Shown here piece by piece: positions 54,332 through 62,694 of a stretch of 64,000 bases of DNA; the first letter of the stretch is position 1; every line of letters starts with the position of its first letter. The notes under the pieces were generated by a model, which did not search any database, was not told where the DNA came from, and was given only the letters and a program-made list of their open reading frames with translations. The translations under genes and the position numbers were made by a program. This stretch comes from Granulicella arctica (GTDB lineage: Bacteria; Acidobacteriota; Terriglobia; Terriglobales; Acidobacteriaceae): the NCBI RefSeq assembly GCF_025685605.1, contig NZ_JAGTUT010000001.1, positions 2,170,001 through 2,234,000 on the forward strand, read 5' to 3'.

Positions 54332-55168
54332 TTAGGCGCGGCGGCGGTAACGGATGGCGAACTCGTAGCCGGGGTTTGGGGGGAAGAGGCGGGCGGCGAG
54401 GCGGAGACGCTCGGCGAGGGGCTGGGGGGCGAGGAGGGGGTACTCGCGCTCGCGGAGTTCGGAGTAGTTGAAGTCGACGGAGAGGGAGAGCTGGTAGATC
54501 GCTACGGCATCGGCGAAGGCGGCTTCGAGGTACTCAGACTTGGCCTTCTCGTCGACGCTGGGTCGGGTGGTGGTGTTGTCGCCGGTGAGCGGACCCATGT
54601 GGGGCTTCACGAGGGATTGGCTGCGACTCTCCCAGGCGTCCTGGCTGGTTTCACCGCGGACGTCTTTGAGGGCCTGATCCCAGACGAGTTTGTTGAAGGC
54701 CTCGGGGACGCCTGCGGTCTCGACAAAGGCGTGGCCTACGTTGATGAAGAACTCGAACGCGAGGGCGAAGCGGTCATTGAGGAGGCGCGTGGAGATGAAG
54801 ACGCCGTCGTCGGAGCCGATCGGCACGTTGCGGTGGCAGATGGCCTGATCGCCGAGTTCGGGGGTGTAGGCGGTGGCGATCATCGTCTCTTCGGTGCCGC
54901 CGCGGTGCTCACGGCCCTCTGCGCTGCCGCTCAGGGCGAGTGGGACGAAGTAGTAGACCTTGCTGTTGAGGGCGGCGGCGACGGTGGCGGGAACGGCCTG
55001 GACGATGCGCTCCAGTTCTCCGGCGGCGAGATTGTTCTGGCCGTAATTCGCATAACGGATACCGTTGGGTGCCTGGGCTGCCGGGGTAAGCTGCGCCACC
55101 TGTGCGGCGGGTACTATGCCGCTGCTGCCATCAACAACCTGCGGACCGTCCTGAACTCCATCTGCCAT
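54332..55168 (-). CDS. Conserved protein of unknown function
   Basis: The 278-residue product has no signal peptide or membrane segment and I recognise no family. Its composition is natural: a central globular part (YYFVPLALSG, RFALAFEFFINVGHAFVETAG, KLVWDQALKDVRG) and a C-terminal part with ELREREYPLLAPQPLAERLRLAARLFPP, given in outline. The opposite strand carries a longer but Gly/Val-rich open frame that is a shadow. It is divergent from a small membrane protein with only 19 bp between the starts, so one or both transcripts must lack a leader. Confidence 0.75.
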   Translation of the reverse strand: MADGVQDGPQVVDGSSGIVPAAQVAQLTPAAQAPNGIRYANYGQNNLAAGELERIVQAVPATVAAALNSKVYYFVPLALSGSAEGREHRGGTEETMIATAYTPELGDQAICHRNVPIGSDDGVFISTRLLNDRFALAFEFFINVGHAFVETAGVPEAFNKLVWDQALKDVRGETSQDAWESRSQSLVKPHMGPLTGDNTTTRPSVDEKAKSEYLEAAFADAVAIYQLSLSVDFNYSELREREYPLLAPQPLAERLRLAARLFPPNPGYEFAIRYRRRA

Positions 55169-55187
55169 AAGGCGTTATTCTATCTCT

Positions 55188-55505
55188 ATGACGCTCCCGG
55201 CCACTACTTCGCCCCACGCCTCGCCACGCACGATCGGTGGTGGCTACCTGTTTGGCGTGCCGCTGGGTGACCTTGGCTGGTTCACGACATTGCTCATGAG
55301 CGTTGCGTCCGGCTTTCTTGCGTTCTTCGCGGCGACGTTTCTTGGGATCATCAGCATCCTGTTTGCCGATACGGTGATGCACAAGGGTCTGGACTACGCG
55401 AACAGCTATCGGTTGGTCGGCCTGCCGGTTGGCCTGCTCGTGCTGGTTGTGGCACTGATCTATCTTGGCTCGCTCTGGATTAAGCGGATACTTCGGAAGG
55501 CCTAG
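55188..55505 (+). CDS. Small membrane protein of unknown function
   Basis: The 105-residue product has a Ser/Thr/Pro-rich start and two hydrophobic helices (about 33-58 and 75-97) linked by a short loop, with a basic C-terminus (WIKRILRKA). No known domain is seen. The second helix pair VGLLVLVVALIYLGSLW suggests an inner-membrane protein. It has no ribosome-binding site; TATTCT at 55176-55181 could be a -10 box placing transcription start at or near the ATG. It ends at a strong hairpin. Confidence 0.72.
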   Translation: MTLPATTSPHASPRTIGGGYLFGVPLGDLGWFTTLLMSVASGFLAFFAATFLGIISILFADTVMHKGLDYANSYRLVGLPVGLLVLVVALIYLGSLWIKRILRKA

Positions 55506-55524
55506 GAACTGCGATTTCCATGTA

Positions 55525-55558
55525 AAAGCCTACATTCCTGATCCGGAATGTAGGCTTT
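55525..55558. terminator. Bidirectional terminator between two convergent genes
   Basis: AAAGCCTACATTCC pairs perfectly with GGAATGTAGGCTTT around a 6-base loop. It ends the small membrane protein and, on the minus strand, the azoreductase (its minus-strand tail is TTTACAT). Confidence 0.85.
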
Positions 55559-55574
55559 GCTGCTTGCAATGAAA

Positions 55575-56186
55575 CTACTTTGCGGCTTCGGCGACTGACT
55601 CGCTGAACGACGCAATGAAGTCTTCGCTTGAGATCTTGCCTTGGTTGACGTCATTCGTCCCGCCTGCAAGAACGAAGGTGATGTCCGTCAGTCCGATGAA
55701 TCCAAGAATCTGCCTGAGGTAGCTGGACTCAACGTTGTAGGACTCCAAGTGGGAGCCGGGCGTGTAGACGCCGCCACTTGCGATGATGATGGTGACCTTC
55801 TTACCCTTCACCAGGCCTTCGTAGCTCGGGCTGTAGGTTCTGCCGACGCGGACGATGTGGTCGATGTAGGCCTTGAGGATTGCCGGGATGCTGAAGTTGT
55901 ACATGGGCGTCCCGATGACGATGTGGTCTACGGCGAAGAGCTCATCAATGAGATCGTTCGAGACCTTCATTGCGCCCTTCTGCTCGGGGGTGTGTTGATC
56001 TGGAGTCGAGTAGGCTCCGGCGATCCAAGGCAGATCGACGAAGGGCAGGTTGGTCTTGACAAGGTCGCGGTCGACAATGGTGCCGTTATGAGCCTTCTGC
56101 CAGTCGCTCGCGAACTGCTTTGTGAGTTGGCGCGAGACGGAGTAGTCGCCACGAGGGCTGACATCGATTTTAAGAAGGGTGGGCAT
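55575..56186 (-). CDS. FMN-dependent NADH-azoreductase (AcpD/AzoR family)
   Basis: The 203-residue flavodoxin-like enzyme reduces azo dyes and quinones with NADH. It starts at the ATG at 56186, which has AGGAGA 6 bp upstream. KIDVSPRGDYSVSRQLTKQF is the FMN phosphate loop, GTPMYNFSIPAILKAYIDHIVRVG is the family's flavin-ring segment, and IASGGVY the third FMN contact. The usual Tyr-Phe substrate-loop residues are present in outline. Together with qorB and the quinone oxidoreductase at 59486 it suggests an investment in quinone detoxification. Confidence 0.93.
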   Translation of the reverse strand: MPTLLKIDVSPRGDYSVSRQLTKQFASDWQKAHNGTIVDRDLVKTNLPFVDLPWIAGAYSTPDQHTPEQKGAMKVSNDLIDELFAVDHIVIGTPMYNFSIPAILKAYIDHIVRVGRTYSPSYEGLVKGKKVTIIIASGGVYTPGSHLESYNVESSYLRQILGFIGLTDITFVLAGGTNDVNQGKISSEDFIASFSESVAEAAK

Positions 56187-56501
56187 GAAATCTCCTGAGA
56201 GCATTACCTGCTCTGACGAGTAGACGTGGGCTCTGGAGGGAGGGACGCAGTTTTTGTGCGATGTTCATGCAGCCGCAACATCGTGGAAAGGAACGAGCAG
56301 AGGGGAGGGCCCTGCTCGTGCGGATGCGTGATGGTGCTGAGTCATTCCGTGTACAAGGGTACGCTTAGGGAGACGTTGATCTACGCTAAATAGATCTACG
56401 GCGCCAGCAGAAGAGTCGTTCTGAAAGTGGTGTGTCGCCCGCAAAGGCAATATGCTGGTCATTACAGATTTAACCGGGTAGTGGTTCAAATCTGGTGAGA
56501 C
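56187..56501. other. Gap upstream of thrS with a hairpin
   Basis: I see no gene here. ACGAGCAG at 56293-56300 pairs perfectly with CTGCTCGT at 56312-56319 around an 11-base purine-rich loop, and GATCTAC occurs twice at 56379 and 56393. A long leader before thrS could regulate it, but I find no T-box and no clear tRNA-like fold. A TTG-started frame on the minus strand is a shadow. Confidence 0.4.
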
Positions 56502-58544
56502 ATGGATAAGGGTTCAATGACGATTCGAGTACAGCTTCCAGATGGTTCGGTGCGTGAGGTTCCGCAGGGTACGACAGCGTATGACGTGGCGATGAGCATC
56601 TCGCCGCGACTGGCGGCGGTAGTGGTTGTAGCGCGGATTCGGCCGCTCGCGGCCACGTCTGACGCGATCTCTGCGGAAGCGGATGATGCGACCTCTGAGG
56701 ACGCGATGTATGGCGGCAGCGAGATGGGGGAGCGGATTGTCGACCTGTCGGCTCCTCTGACCGAGGATGTCGCGCTTGAATTATTGAAGGAGAATGACGA
56801 GGCGTCGCTGAAGGTGGTTCGTCACTCGGCTGCGCATGTGATGGCGACGGCGATCCTGGAGCTGTTTCCGGAGACGAAGCTCGGGCATGGACCGGCGACG
56901 GATGCTGGTTTCTTCTACGACGTGTATCGCGAGACGCCGTTCTCGGAGGCCGACCTGGCAGCGATCGAGGCGCGGATGGCGGAGGTCGTCGCGCGGGACG
57001 AACCGTTCGTTCGGGAAGAAAAGTCGCGCGACAGGGGTCTGACGGACTACGCGGCGCAGGGCGAATTCATGAAGGTCCACTTCATCGAGAAGTTTACGAA
57101 GATTGGCGATGAGATTTCGCTGTACAAGAACGGTGGGTTTACGGACTTTTGTCGCGGACCGCATGTGCCGTCAACCGGGCGCGTGAAGGCGTTCAAGGTG
57201 ACGAGTGTCGCTGGCGCGTACTGGCTGGGAGATGAGAAGAACCAGCAGTTGCAACGGATCTATGGAACGGCTTTTTTCAACGCGAAGGATCTTGACGCGC
57301 ACTTCAAGCGGCTGGAGGAGATCAAGGCGCGCGATCATCGGGTGCTGGGCAAGCAGCTTGACCTTTTCTCGATCCAGGAGGTGGCGGGTGCGGGGCTGAT
57401 CTTCTGGCACCCGAAGGGCGGCCTGATCCGCCGGACGATGGAAGAGTGGATGCGCGAGGAGTGCGTGCGCCGCGGCTACGACATCGTCTATACGCCGCAT
57501 ATCATGCGGCGGGAGCTTTGGAAGATCAGCGGGCACGAGGGCTTCTACGGCGAGAACATGTATCCGCCGATGGAGCTGGACGATGCGGAGTACCGGCTGA
57601 AGCCGATGAACTGCCCGGGCCACATCCTGATCTACAAGAGCAGTCCTCGGAGCTATCGCGACCTGCCGGTGCGCTACGCAGAGCTTGGGAACGTGTACCG
57701 GTATGAGCGCTCGGGGACGATGCATGGACTGTTGCGGGTGCGTGGCTTTACACAGGATGATGCGCACATCTTCTGCACGCCAGCCCAGATTGAGGATGAG
57801 GTCGTGGCATGTATCGACTTCGCCCAGAACGTGCTGAATACCTTTGGCTTCTCGGAGTTCAAGGTGGAGCTTTCGACGTGGGACCCGAAGAACCGAGAGA
57901 AGTATGCGGGCTCCGATGAGAACTGGGAGCTGGCAATCAGTTCGCTGCGAAATGCGCTGGACCGCAAAGGGATTCCGTTCAAGACGATACCCGGGGAGGC
58001 GGCGTTCTACGGACCAAAGATCGACGTGAAGCTGGTCGATATTCTTGGACGGCTGTGGCAGCTTTCGACGGTGCAGTTCGACTTCAACCTGCCAGCTCGT
58101 TTTGACCTTGAGTACACGGGTGAGGATGGCGAGAAGCATCAGCCGGTGATGGTCCATCGTGCATTGTTTGGTTCGGTGGAACGCTTCTTCGGCGTGCTGA
58201 TTGAGCACTATGCCGGGGCGTTTCCGCTGTGGCTGGCTCCGACCCAGGTCGGGATTGTGCCGATCAGTGAAAAGCACCTGGAGTATGCGCAGAAGGTGAA
58301 GGCTCAGTTGGAAGCTGCGGGTCTGCGGGTCGAACTGGATGCGCGCAACGAGAAGATGAATGCGAAGATCCGGGAGTTTACGCTGCAGAAGGTACCGTTC
58401 GTGCTGATCATGGGCGATAAGGAAGCTGCAAGTGATGCGGTGAGTGTGCGGACGCGGGGCAAGGGCGACGAAGGTAGCGTTGCGCTCGACGCATTTGTGG
58501 CGAGGACACGGGAGCTGCTCGCGAGCAAGTCCGCGGTGCTGTAG
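56502..58544 (+). CDS. thrS: Threonyl-tRNA synthetase
   Basis: ThrS charges tRNA-Thr and edits mischarged serine. The 680-residue protein has a TGS domain (about 6-100), the editing domain with RHSAAHVMATAILELFP, and a class II catalytic core: motif 1 around RPLYTPHIMRRELW-like sequence, KPMNCPGHILIY with the zinc Cys, motif 2 RYERSGTMHGLLRVRGFTQDDAH in outline, and motif 3 near FGSVERFFGVLIEH. The anticodon domain closes the chain. The TGS domain carries an extra acidic stretch (residues about 50-75). A second ATG at 56517, with AAGGG before it, may be the real start. Confidence 0.97.
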   Translation: MDKGSMTIRVQLPDGSVREVPQGTTAYDVAMSISPRLAAVVVVARIRPLAATSDAISAEADDATSEDAMYGGSEMGERIVDLSAPLTEDVALELLKENDEASLKVVRHSAAHVMATAILELFPETKLGHGPATDAGFFYDVYRETPFSEADLAAIEARMAEVVARDEPFVREEKSRDRGLTDYAAQGEFMKVHFIEKFTKIGDEISLYKNGGFTDFCRGPHVPSTGRVKAFKVTSVAGAYWLGDEKNQQLQRIYGTAFFNAKDLDAHFKRLEEIKARDHRVLGKQLDLFSIQEVAGAGLIFWHPKGGLIRRTMEEWMREECVRRGYDIVYTPHIMRRELWKISGHEGFYGENMYPPMELDDAEYRLKPMNCPGHILIYKSSPRSYRDLPVRYAELGNVYRYERSGTMHGLLRVRGFTQDDAHIFCTPAQIEDEVVACIDFAQNVLNTFGFSEFKVELSTWDPKNREKYAGSDENWELAISSLRNALDRKGIPFKTIPGEAAFYGPKIDVKLVDILGRLWQLSTVQFDFNLPARFDLEYTGEDGEKHQPVMVHRALFGSVERFFGVLIEHYAGAFPLWLAPTQVGIVPISEKHLEYAQKVKAQLEAAGLRVELDARNEKMNAKIREFTLQKVPFVLIMGDKEAASDAVSVRTRGKGDEGSVALDAFVARTRELLASKSAVL

Positions 58545-58552
58545 GAGACGAT

Positions 58553-58918
58553 ATGCCGGAGCTTTCGCCAGAGGATCGCGCCAGGGCTCTGGCTATTCTC
58601 GCGCAGGTGCGGGCGGAGATCCTCGCTGTGGCTGGGGAGGATCGCGAGTTGAGCTTCCAGATGAAGCGGTACATCGCAAAGAGGCTGGAGTTCGACGAAC
58701 GCGGCACGCCAACGCAGCGCAAGAAGTTGAAGGAGCAGATGCTGAAGAAGCAGGGTGGCCTCTGCGCGCTTTGCCGGGAGAAGCTGCCGCAGCGGGGTGC
58801 GGAGCTTGATCGGTTCAAAGCGATCGATGGCTATACGGTCGAGAATACCCAGCTTGTTTGTCCGGCATGCCACCGGAAGGCTCAGCGGACCAGGGACGTG
58901 GCTTCGCAGCCGATTTGA
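58553..58918 (+). CDS. HNH-fold zinc protein with a changed catalytic position
   Basis: The 121-residue protein has a helical N-terminal half (about 1-70) and a C-terminal HNH-like zinc fold: CALC, then AELDRFKAIDGYTVENTQLVCPACH. Two CxxC pairs and the NTQLVC turn fit HNH nucleases, but the usual Asp-His (DH) of the first strand reads Asp-Arg, so the catalytic His is lost. It may bind nucleic acid without cutting it, or have another role. It starts 8 bp after thrS, so the two are probably cotranscribed. Confidence 0.7.
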   Translation: MPELSPEDRARALAILAQVRAEILAVAGEDRELSFQMKRYIAKRLEFDERGTPTQRKKLKEQMLKKQGGLCALCREKLPQRGAELDRFKAIDGYTVENTQLVCPACHRKAQRTRDVASQPI

Positions 58919-58972
58919 GACCGCGCATCTTATTGCAAGGCGTGGAACTGGCTCGCCAGTTTGAAAGGATCT

Positions 58973-59440
58973 ATGTACATCGTCAAGGATAGTGTTCACA
59001 TCAATGCGCCGATTGAACGGGTTTTTCTGCTCTCCACGAATATTGAGTTGGTGCGGCAGACGTTGGGGATGCGGCCTGTGGCGGGGCGGACGACTGGACT
59101 GGTGGTCGCGGGCGATACGGTGAAGTGGCGCGGTTGGAAGTTTGGGCTGCCACAGATGCATACGAGCGTGATCAGCGGGTATGAGGCACCGACGTTCTTT
59201 CAGGACACGCAGCTTCGCGGGCGGTTTGCGCGCTTCCAGCACGATCATCATCTGGAGTGGGTGGATGGCTACACGCTGGCGTACGACAAGGTGAAGTTCT
59301 CGCTGCCGTTTGGCGCGCTGGGCAAGCTGGTCGCCAGGAAGATTATGGTGCCGCATATTGCAGGTCTGCTCGCGAACCGATTCGCGCTGTTGAAGCACCT
59401 TGCCGAGGGTGAGGGGTGGCGGGAGTACCTGCCCGAGTAG
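58973..59440 (+). CDS. SRPBCC (START-like) domain protein
   Basis: The 155-residue protein fits the SRPBCC helix-grip fold: DSVHINAPIERVFLLSTNIEL at the start, GDTVKWRGWKFGLPQMHTSVI, FQHDHHLEWVDGYTLAYDKVKF in outline, and a C-terminal long helix (LLANRFALLKHLAEGEGW). This fold binds hydrophobic ligands in a deep pocket. The ATG at 58973 has AAAGGA close upstream (3 bp); a TTG at 58961 is possible. It follows the HNH gene by 54 bp and precedes the oxidoreductase by 45 bp. Confidence 0.85.
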   Translation: MYIVKDSVHINAPIERVFLLSTNIELVRQTLGMRPVAGRTTGLVVAGDTVKWRGWKFGLPQMHTSVISGYEAPTFFQDTQLRGRFARFQHDHHLEWVDGYTLAYDKVKFSLPFGALGKLVARKIMVPHIAGLLANRFALLKHLAEGEGWREYLPE

Positions 59441-59485
59441 ACGGGCCCGCCGGTCGACGCATCTGAACTGCAACGAGGTGATTCG

Positions 59486-60394
59486 ATGAAGGCTGTGGTG
59501 CTGCATGAGTATGGTGGTCCGGACAAGCTGAAGTGGGAGGACGTGGACGACCCGAAGATTGGCGAGAACGACCTGCTGGTGCGCCTTTCGGCGTCGAGCG
59601 TCAATCCAGTCGACTACAAGATGCGGAGCGGTGCGGCGAAGGAGCGGTTTCCGGTGGAGTTCCCGGGGATTATTGGGCGCGATGTGTCAGGGATCGTGCG
59701 CGAGGTGGGGTCGAAGGTGACCGGGTTCGAGCCGGGAGACAAGGTGATGGCGCTGGCGAACCATACCTACGCGGAGTTGGTGGTAGTTCCGGCTGCTGAG
59801 GCTGCGCACGTGCCGGAAGGGCTTGACGTCGTTGAGGCGGCTGCGTTGCCGCTGGTTACGCTGACGGGTGAGCGGTTGATCACGCTGGGGACGAAGATTC
59901 AGGCTGGGCAGACGGTTCTGGTCGCGGGAGCGACTGGCGGCGTGGGGCGATCTGCGGTGTGGACGGCGAAGAAGGCGGGAGCCACGGTGATCGCCGGGGT
60001 CCGCAAGAAGCAGTTGAAGGAGGCGGCGGAGATTGGGGCCGATGAGGTGCTGGCGCTGGACGATGACGAGGCGATGGAGAAGCTTGGTTTCATCGACGCC
60101 GTGGCTGACGCTGTTGGGGGTGAGACGGCCGAGATGTTGATCGGGAAGGTGAAGCAGGGCGGGATCTTCGCCTCGGTCGTTGGGCTTCCGAGCAATGCCA
60201 AGATGCACCCGACCGTTCACGTCGAACTGGTGCGGGCCAAGCCGGATGTGGCGGCACTCGAGACGCTTGCGGCAGATGTGCTGGCTGGCAAGTTCAAGAT
60301 TCCGATCGACCGGATGATTCCTCTGGAGGACGCTGGGGAGGGTCAGGCGGCGGCGGAAAAAGGTGGAATTGGGAAGGTTCTACTGGTCGGCTAA
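59486..60394 (+). CDS. Zinc-independent NADP-dependent quinone oxidoreductase (MDR family)
   Basis: The 302-residue protein is a medium-chain dehydrogenase/reductase: MKAVVLHEYGGPDKL, SVNPVDYKMRSGA, the substrate-domain FPGIIGRDVSGIVREVGS and PGDKVMALANHTYAE, and the cofactor loop LVAGATGGVGRSAVWTAKKAG. The zinc ligands of alcohol dehydrogenases are absent, which fits quinone or enone reductases. GAGGTGA precedes the ATG. A strong hairpin follows. It could be part of a run from thrS, but the gaps are wide. Confidence 0.92.
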   Translation: MKAVVLHEYGGPDKLKWEDVDDPKIGENDLLVRLSASSVNPVDYKMRSGAAKERFPVEFPGIIGRDVSGIVREVGSKVTGFEPGDKVMALANHTYAELVVVPAAEAAHVPEGLDVVEAAALPLVTLTGERLITLGTKIQAGQTVLVAGATGGVGRSAVWTAKKAGATVIAGVRKKQLKEAAEIGADEVLALDDDEAMEKLGFIDAVADAVGGETAEMLIGKVKQGGIFASVVGLPSNAKMHPTVHVELVRAKPDVAALETLAADVLAGKFKIPIDRMIPLEDAGEGQAAAEKGGIGKVLLVG

Positions 60395-60405
60395 TCTGTT
60401 TGCGT

Positions 60406-60437
60406 AAGGGCGGAACTCTTGAAAGAGTTTCGCCCTT
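60406..60437 (+). terminator. Terminator after the quinone oxidoreductase
   Basis: AAGGGCGGAACTCTT pairs with AAGAGTTTCGCCCTT (one G-T pair), followed by TGTGTTTTG. It is a 15-bp stem with a tiny nominal loop, so the inner pairs probably open. Confidence 0.8.
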
Positions 60438-60482
60438 TGTGTTTTGGGAAGAAACTGCTGAGTGGACTTTAACTTTTTTTCC

Positions 60483-60665
60483 AAAGTCCTAAAGTCTACA
60501 AAACAGATGGTTTAAGTCTGGACTAGTCCAAGGTCAATCTCGTCCTGGAGCGTGGTTTGCCGCTTGAGAGGCGTCTCTGAGGGCCACATCTGTCAAGTTT
60601 CTGCACTTAGAAATGACGCCGGGCATACAGCAGCTACAGATGCACATTCCCCTCGGGAATGACAA
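60483..60665 (+). repeat. Composite ~185-bp intergenic repeat, diverged copy 3
   Basis: The gap 60438-60690 has no gene but repeats the build of copies 1 and 2. It opens with AAAGTCCTAAAGTCTACA, then TTTAAGTCTGGACTAGTCC, has CTGTCAAGTTT where they have TTGTCAAG, and closes at 60647-60665 with TTCCCCTCGGGAATGACAA. The length (183 bp) and landmark order match, while the middle is largely replaced. Confidence 0.75.
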
Positions 60666-60690
60666 ATAATGGAGCGAACGGAGCGGACGG

Positions 60691-61233
60691 TTAGCGGCGG
60701 CGAAAGCTGTTACGGATTTGGTGGGTGCGGTCCGGGGTTACGGCTGGCGCTTGCGGAGCGGGCTCGTGGCCTTCCGGATAAAGGACGACGAAGCGCCGGG
60801 GACCCTCACCGCTCGAAGCCGTGGGAAGACCTGACTCCTTGAGGACGAGGTGAAGCATGCGGCGCTCGCGGGAGGTCATGGCATTGAAGGCGAAGGGTTC
60901 GCCGGTCTGACGCACGCGTACGATGGCGGCCTCGGCGGAGAGGCGCAACTGATCGTCGCGGTCGGCTTTGAAGCGGTCGGCGTCGAAGGAGAGGCGGTCA
61001 TGCTCCTCGGGCTCGAGCCGCAGGATCTTGGCGGCAATGTGCTCGATGGCGTGGAGGAGTTCGCCGTTGCGATCGGTGAGGAGGGCGGTGTCGGGCCCAC
61101 TGAGTTCGACGGTCATCTCGGGTGTGGAACCTGGATGCGAGGCGATTTCAAAGCGAAGGTCCAAACTGCCGCTGACCGTGATGAGGCGCAGGAGGTCTTC
61201 CAAGGGTTCGACGGCCAGGGCCTGGGGAGTCAC
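60691..61233 (-). CDS. Jag/KhpB-type KH-R3H RNA-binding protein
   Basis: The 180-residue protein has a KH-like domain (VELSGPDTALLTDRNGELLHAIEHIAAKIL in outline, about residues 40-75) and a C-terminal R3H domain: FAFNAMTSRERRMLHLVLKESG with the R-x-x-x-H signature and SSGEGPRRFVVLYP. This is the layout of Jag/SpoIIIJ-associated (KhpB/EloR) proteins, which bind RNA and affect cell-wall growth. A Jag N-terminal domain is not obvious. Start is GTG at 61233. Its usual neighbour yidC is not seen; it is divergent from hisS by 128 bp. Confidence 0.85.
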   Translation of the reverse strand: MTPQALAVEPLEDLLRLITVSGSLDLRFEIASHPGSTPEMTVELSGPDTALLTDRNGELLHAIEHIAAKILRLEPEEHDRLSFDADRFKADRDDQLRLSAEAAIVRVRQTGEPFAFNAMTSRERRMLHLVLKESGLPTASSGEGPRRFVVLYPEGHEPAPQAPAVTPDRTHQIRNSFRRR

Positions 61234-61361
61234 GATAGTGCCTTTAGTCGAGATGAGTGAGTTTAGCTTAATTCGAAGGGCGCGAGTGCGTTTGTTCGGC
61301 GTGGTGCCGCGAAGAGCTTTGGAGCGAGGTACTGCTCCCCGCTCATGGCACAGTAAACTGA

Positions 61362-62663
61362 ATGCTTATGTCAGGGACTTTGAAGGCTGTCCGGGGTACG
61401 CGCGATCTGCTGCCGCCGGAGACGGAACTATGGAACCGGGTTGAGGCAGTCGCCCGTGGTGTCTTTGCGCGTTATGGCTTTGGCGAGATTCGGACGCCGA
61501 TCTTCGAGACGACGGAGCTGTTTGTGCGTGGCGTCGGTGAAGAGACGGATGTGGTCTCGAAGGAGATGTACACATGGGAGGACCGGGCGCGCGCGGCATC
61601 CGAGAAAGCTCAACAACTGACCCTGCGGCCTGAGAATACGGCCGGGGTCGTGCGGGCCTATATCGAGCACAAGCTTGGCGATACTGGAAATCTACAGAAG
61701 CTCTTCTATATTGGACCGCAGTTCCGGCGGGAGCGGCCGCAGCGGGGTAGGTATCGCCAGTTCTGGCAGATCGGCGCCGAGGTGCTTGGGCCGGTGTCGT
61801 CGGGCGCAGAGAGCGCGATACGCGACGCCGAGGTGCTGGAGATGCTGGCCTCGCTACTCGACGAACTCGGCGTGACGGGCTGGCGGCTCGAGGTGAATTC
61901 TGTTGGATCGTCGACCGATCGGCCTCGCTATGTCGCTGCTCTTCGCGAGGCGCTTGGCCCGGTCAAGCACCTGATGTGTGAGGACAACCAACGGCGTGCC
62001 GAGACGAATCCGCTGCGCGTGCTGGACTCAAAGGACCTGAACGATCAGGAGATCATTAACAAGCTTCCGAAGATCGCCGACTTCCTCGATGCGGAGTCAA
62101 CCGATCACTTCAAGCAGGTACTTGCCGCGCTCGATGCATGTGGCGTGGCCTACCATGTCAATCCGCGACTGGTGCGCGGGCTGGACTACTACACACGTAC
62201 GACGTTCGAGTTCACGGTGCCCGATGGCAGCGGACTCGGGACCCAGAATGCGCTGCTGGGTGGTGGCCGGTACGACGGACTGAGTGAGATGCTCGGCGGC
62301 CCGAAGGCTCCGGGGATAGGGTTTGCGATCGGCGAAGATCGCCTCATTTTGACTTTGCAGGCACAGGCAGCGGAGACGGTGGCGAAGAAGCTGGATGCCT
62401 TTATCGCGCCGATGGGTGTGGGGCAGAATGCGGCGGCGCTGAAGCTGGCTCGCGAGTTGCGGCGTGCGGGACTGAGTGTCGAAGTAGGCGATGGGAGCTT
62501 CCGGCTGAAGAAGAGCTTTGACGCAGCGGATAGGGTGGCTCGACGGATCGTGATTCTCGGTGAGGATGAGGTTAACTCTGGCACTTTGACAGTAAAGAGC
62601 TTCGGTTCCGGGGAACAGGTGAAGGTGGCACGACACGATCTTGTTGATGCGCTTCGATCTTGA
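61362..62663 (+). CDS. hisS: Histidyl-tRNA synthetase
   Basis: HisS is the class II enzyme that charges tRNA-His. The 433-residue protein has LKAVRGTRDLLPPE at the start, motif 1 around FGEIRTPIFETTELFVRGVGE, TLRPENTAGVVRAYIEH, motif 2 FRRERPQRGRYRQFWQIGAE, the histidine-specific LVRGLDYYTRTTFEF and motif 3 APGIGFAIGEDRL. A C-terminal anticodon domain follows. It has two ATGs (61362 and 61368) with no strong ribosome-binding site. The toxin-antitoxin pair starts 31 bp after its stop. Confidence 0.97.
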   Translation: MLMSGTLKAVRGTRDLLPPETELWNRVEAVARGVFARYGFGEIRTPIFETTELFVRGVGEETDVVSKEMYTWEDRARAASEKAQQLTLRPENTAGVVRAYIEHKLGDTGNLQKLFYIGPQFRRERPQRGRYRQFWQIGAEVLGPVSSGAESAIRDAEVLEMLASLLDELGVTGWRLEVNSVGSSTDRPRYVAALREALGPVKHLMCEDNQRRAETNPLRVLDSKDLNDQEIINKLPKIADFLDAESTDHFKQVLAALDACGVAYHVNPRLVRGLDYYTRTTFEFTVPDGSGLGTQNALLGGGRYDGLSEMLGGPKAPGIGFAIGEDRLILTLQAQAAETVAKKLDAFIAPMGVGQNAAALKLARELRRAGLSVEVGDGSFRLKKSFDAADRVARRIVILGEDEVNSGTLTVKSFGSGEQVKVARHDLVDALRS

Positions 62664-62670
62664 CTTGTAA

Positions 62671-62692
62671 ACACAATGTAGACACACTGTTG
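62671..62692. promoter_or_regulatory. Candidate toxin-antitoxin operator
   Basis: Two tandem 11-bp units, ACACAATGTAG and ACACACTGTTG (9 of 11 identical), end 2 bp before the antitoxin ATG. A TTGACT hexamer at 62660-62665 could be the -35 box. Antitoxins usually repress their own operon at such sites. Confidence 0.5.
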
Positions 62693-62694
62693 TC

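Noticed and set aside
54317..55270. 317-codon open frame on the plus strand opposite 54332-55168
   Set aside because: It is longer than the gene I chose, but its product is almost all Gly, Glu, Val and Leu, while the minus-strand product has natural composition.
56265..56489. 74-codon frame in the gap before thrS
   Set aside because: It starts with TTG, has no ribosome-binding site and no recognisable motif.
56187..56501. T-box or thrS-type tRNA-like leader
   Set aside because: I could not find a T-box bulge sequence, specifier loop or antiterminator, only one isolated hairpin.
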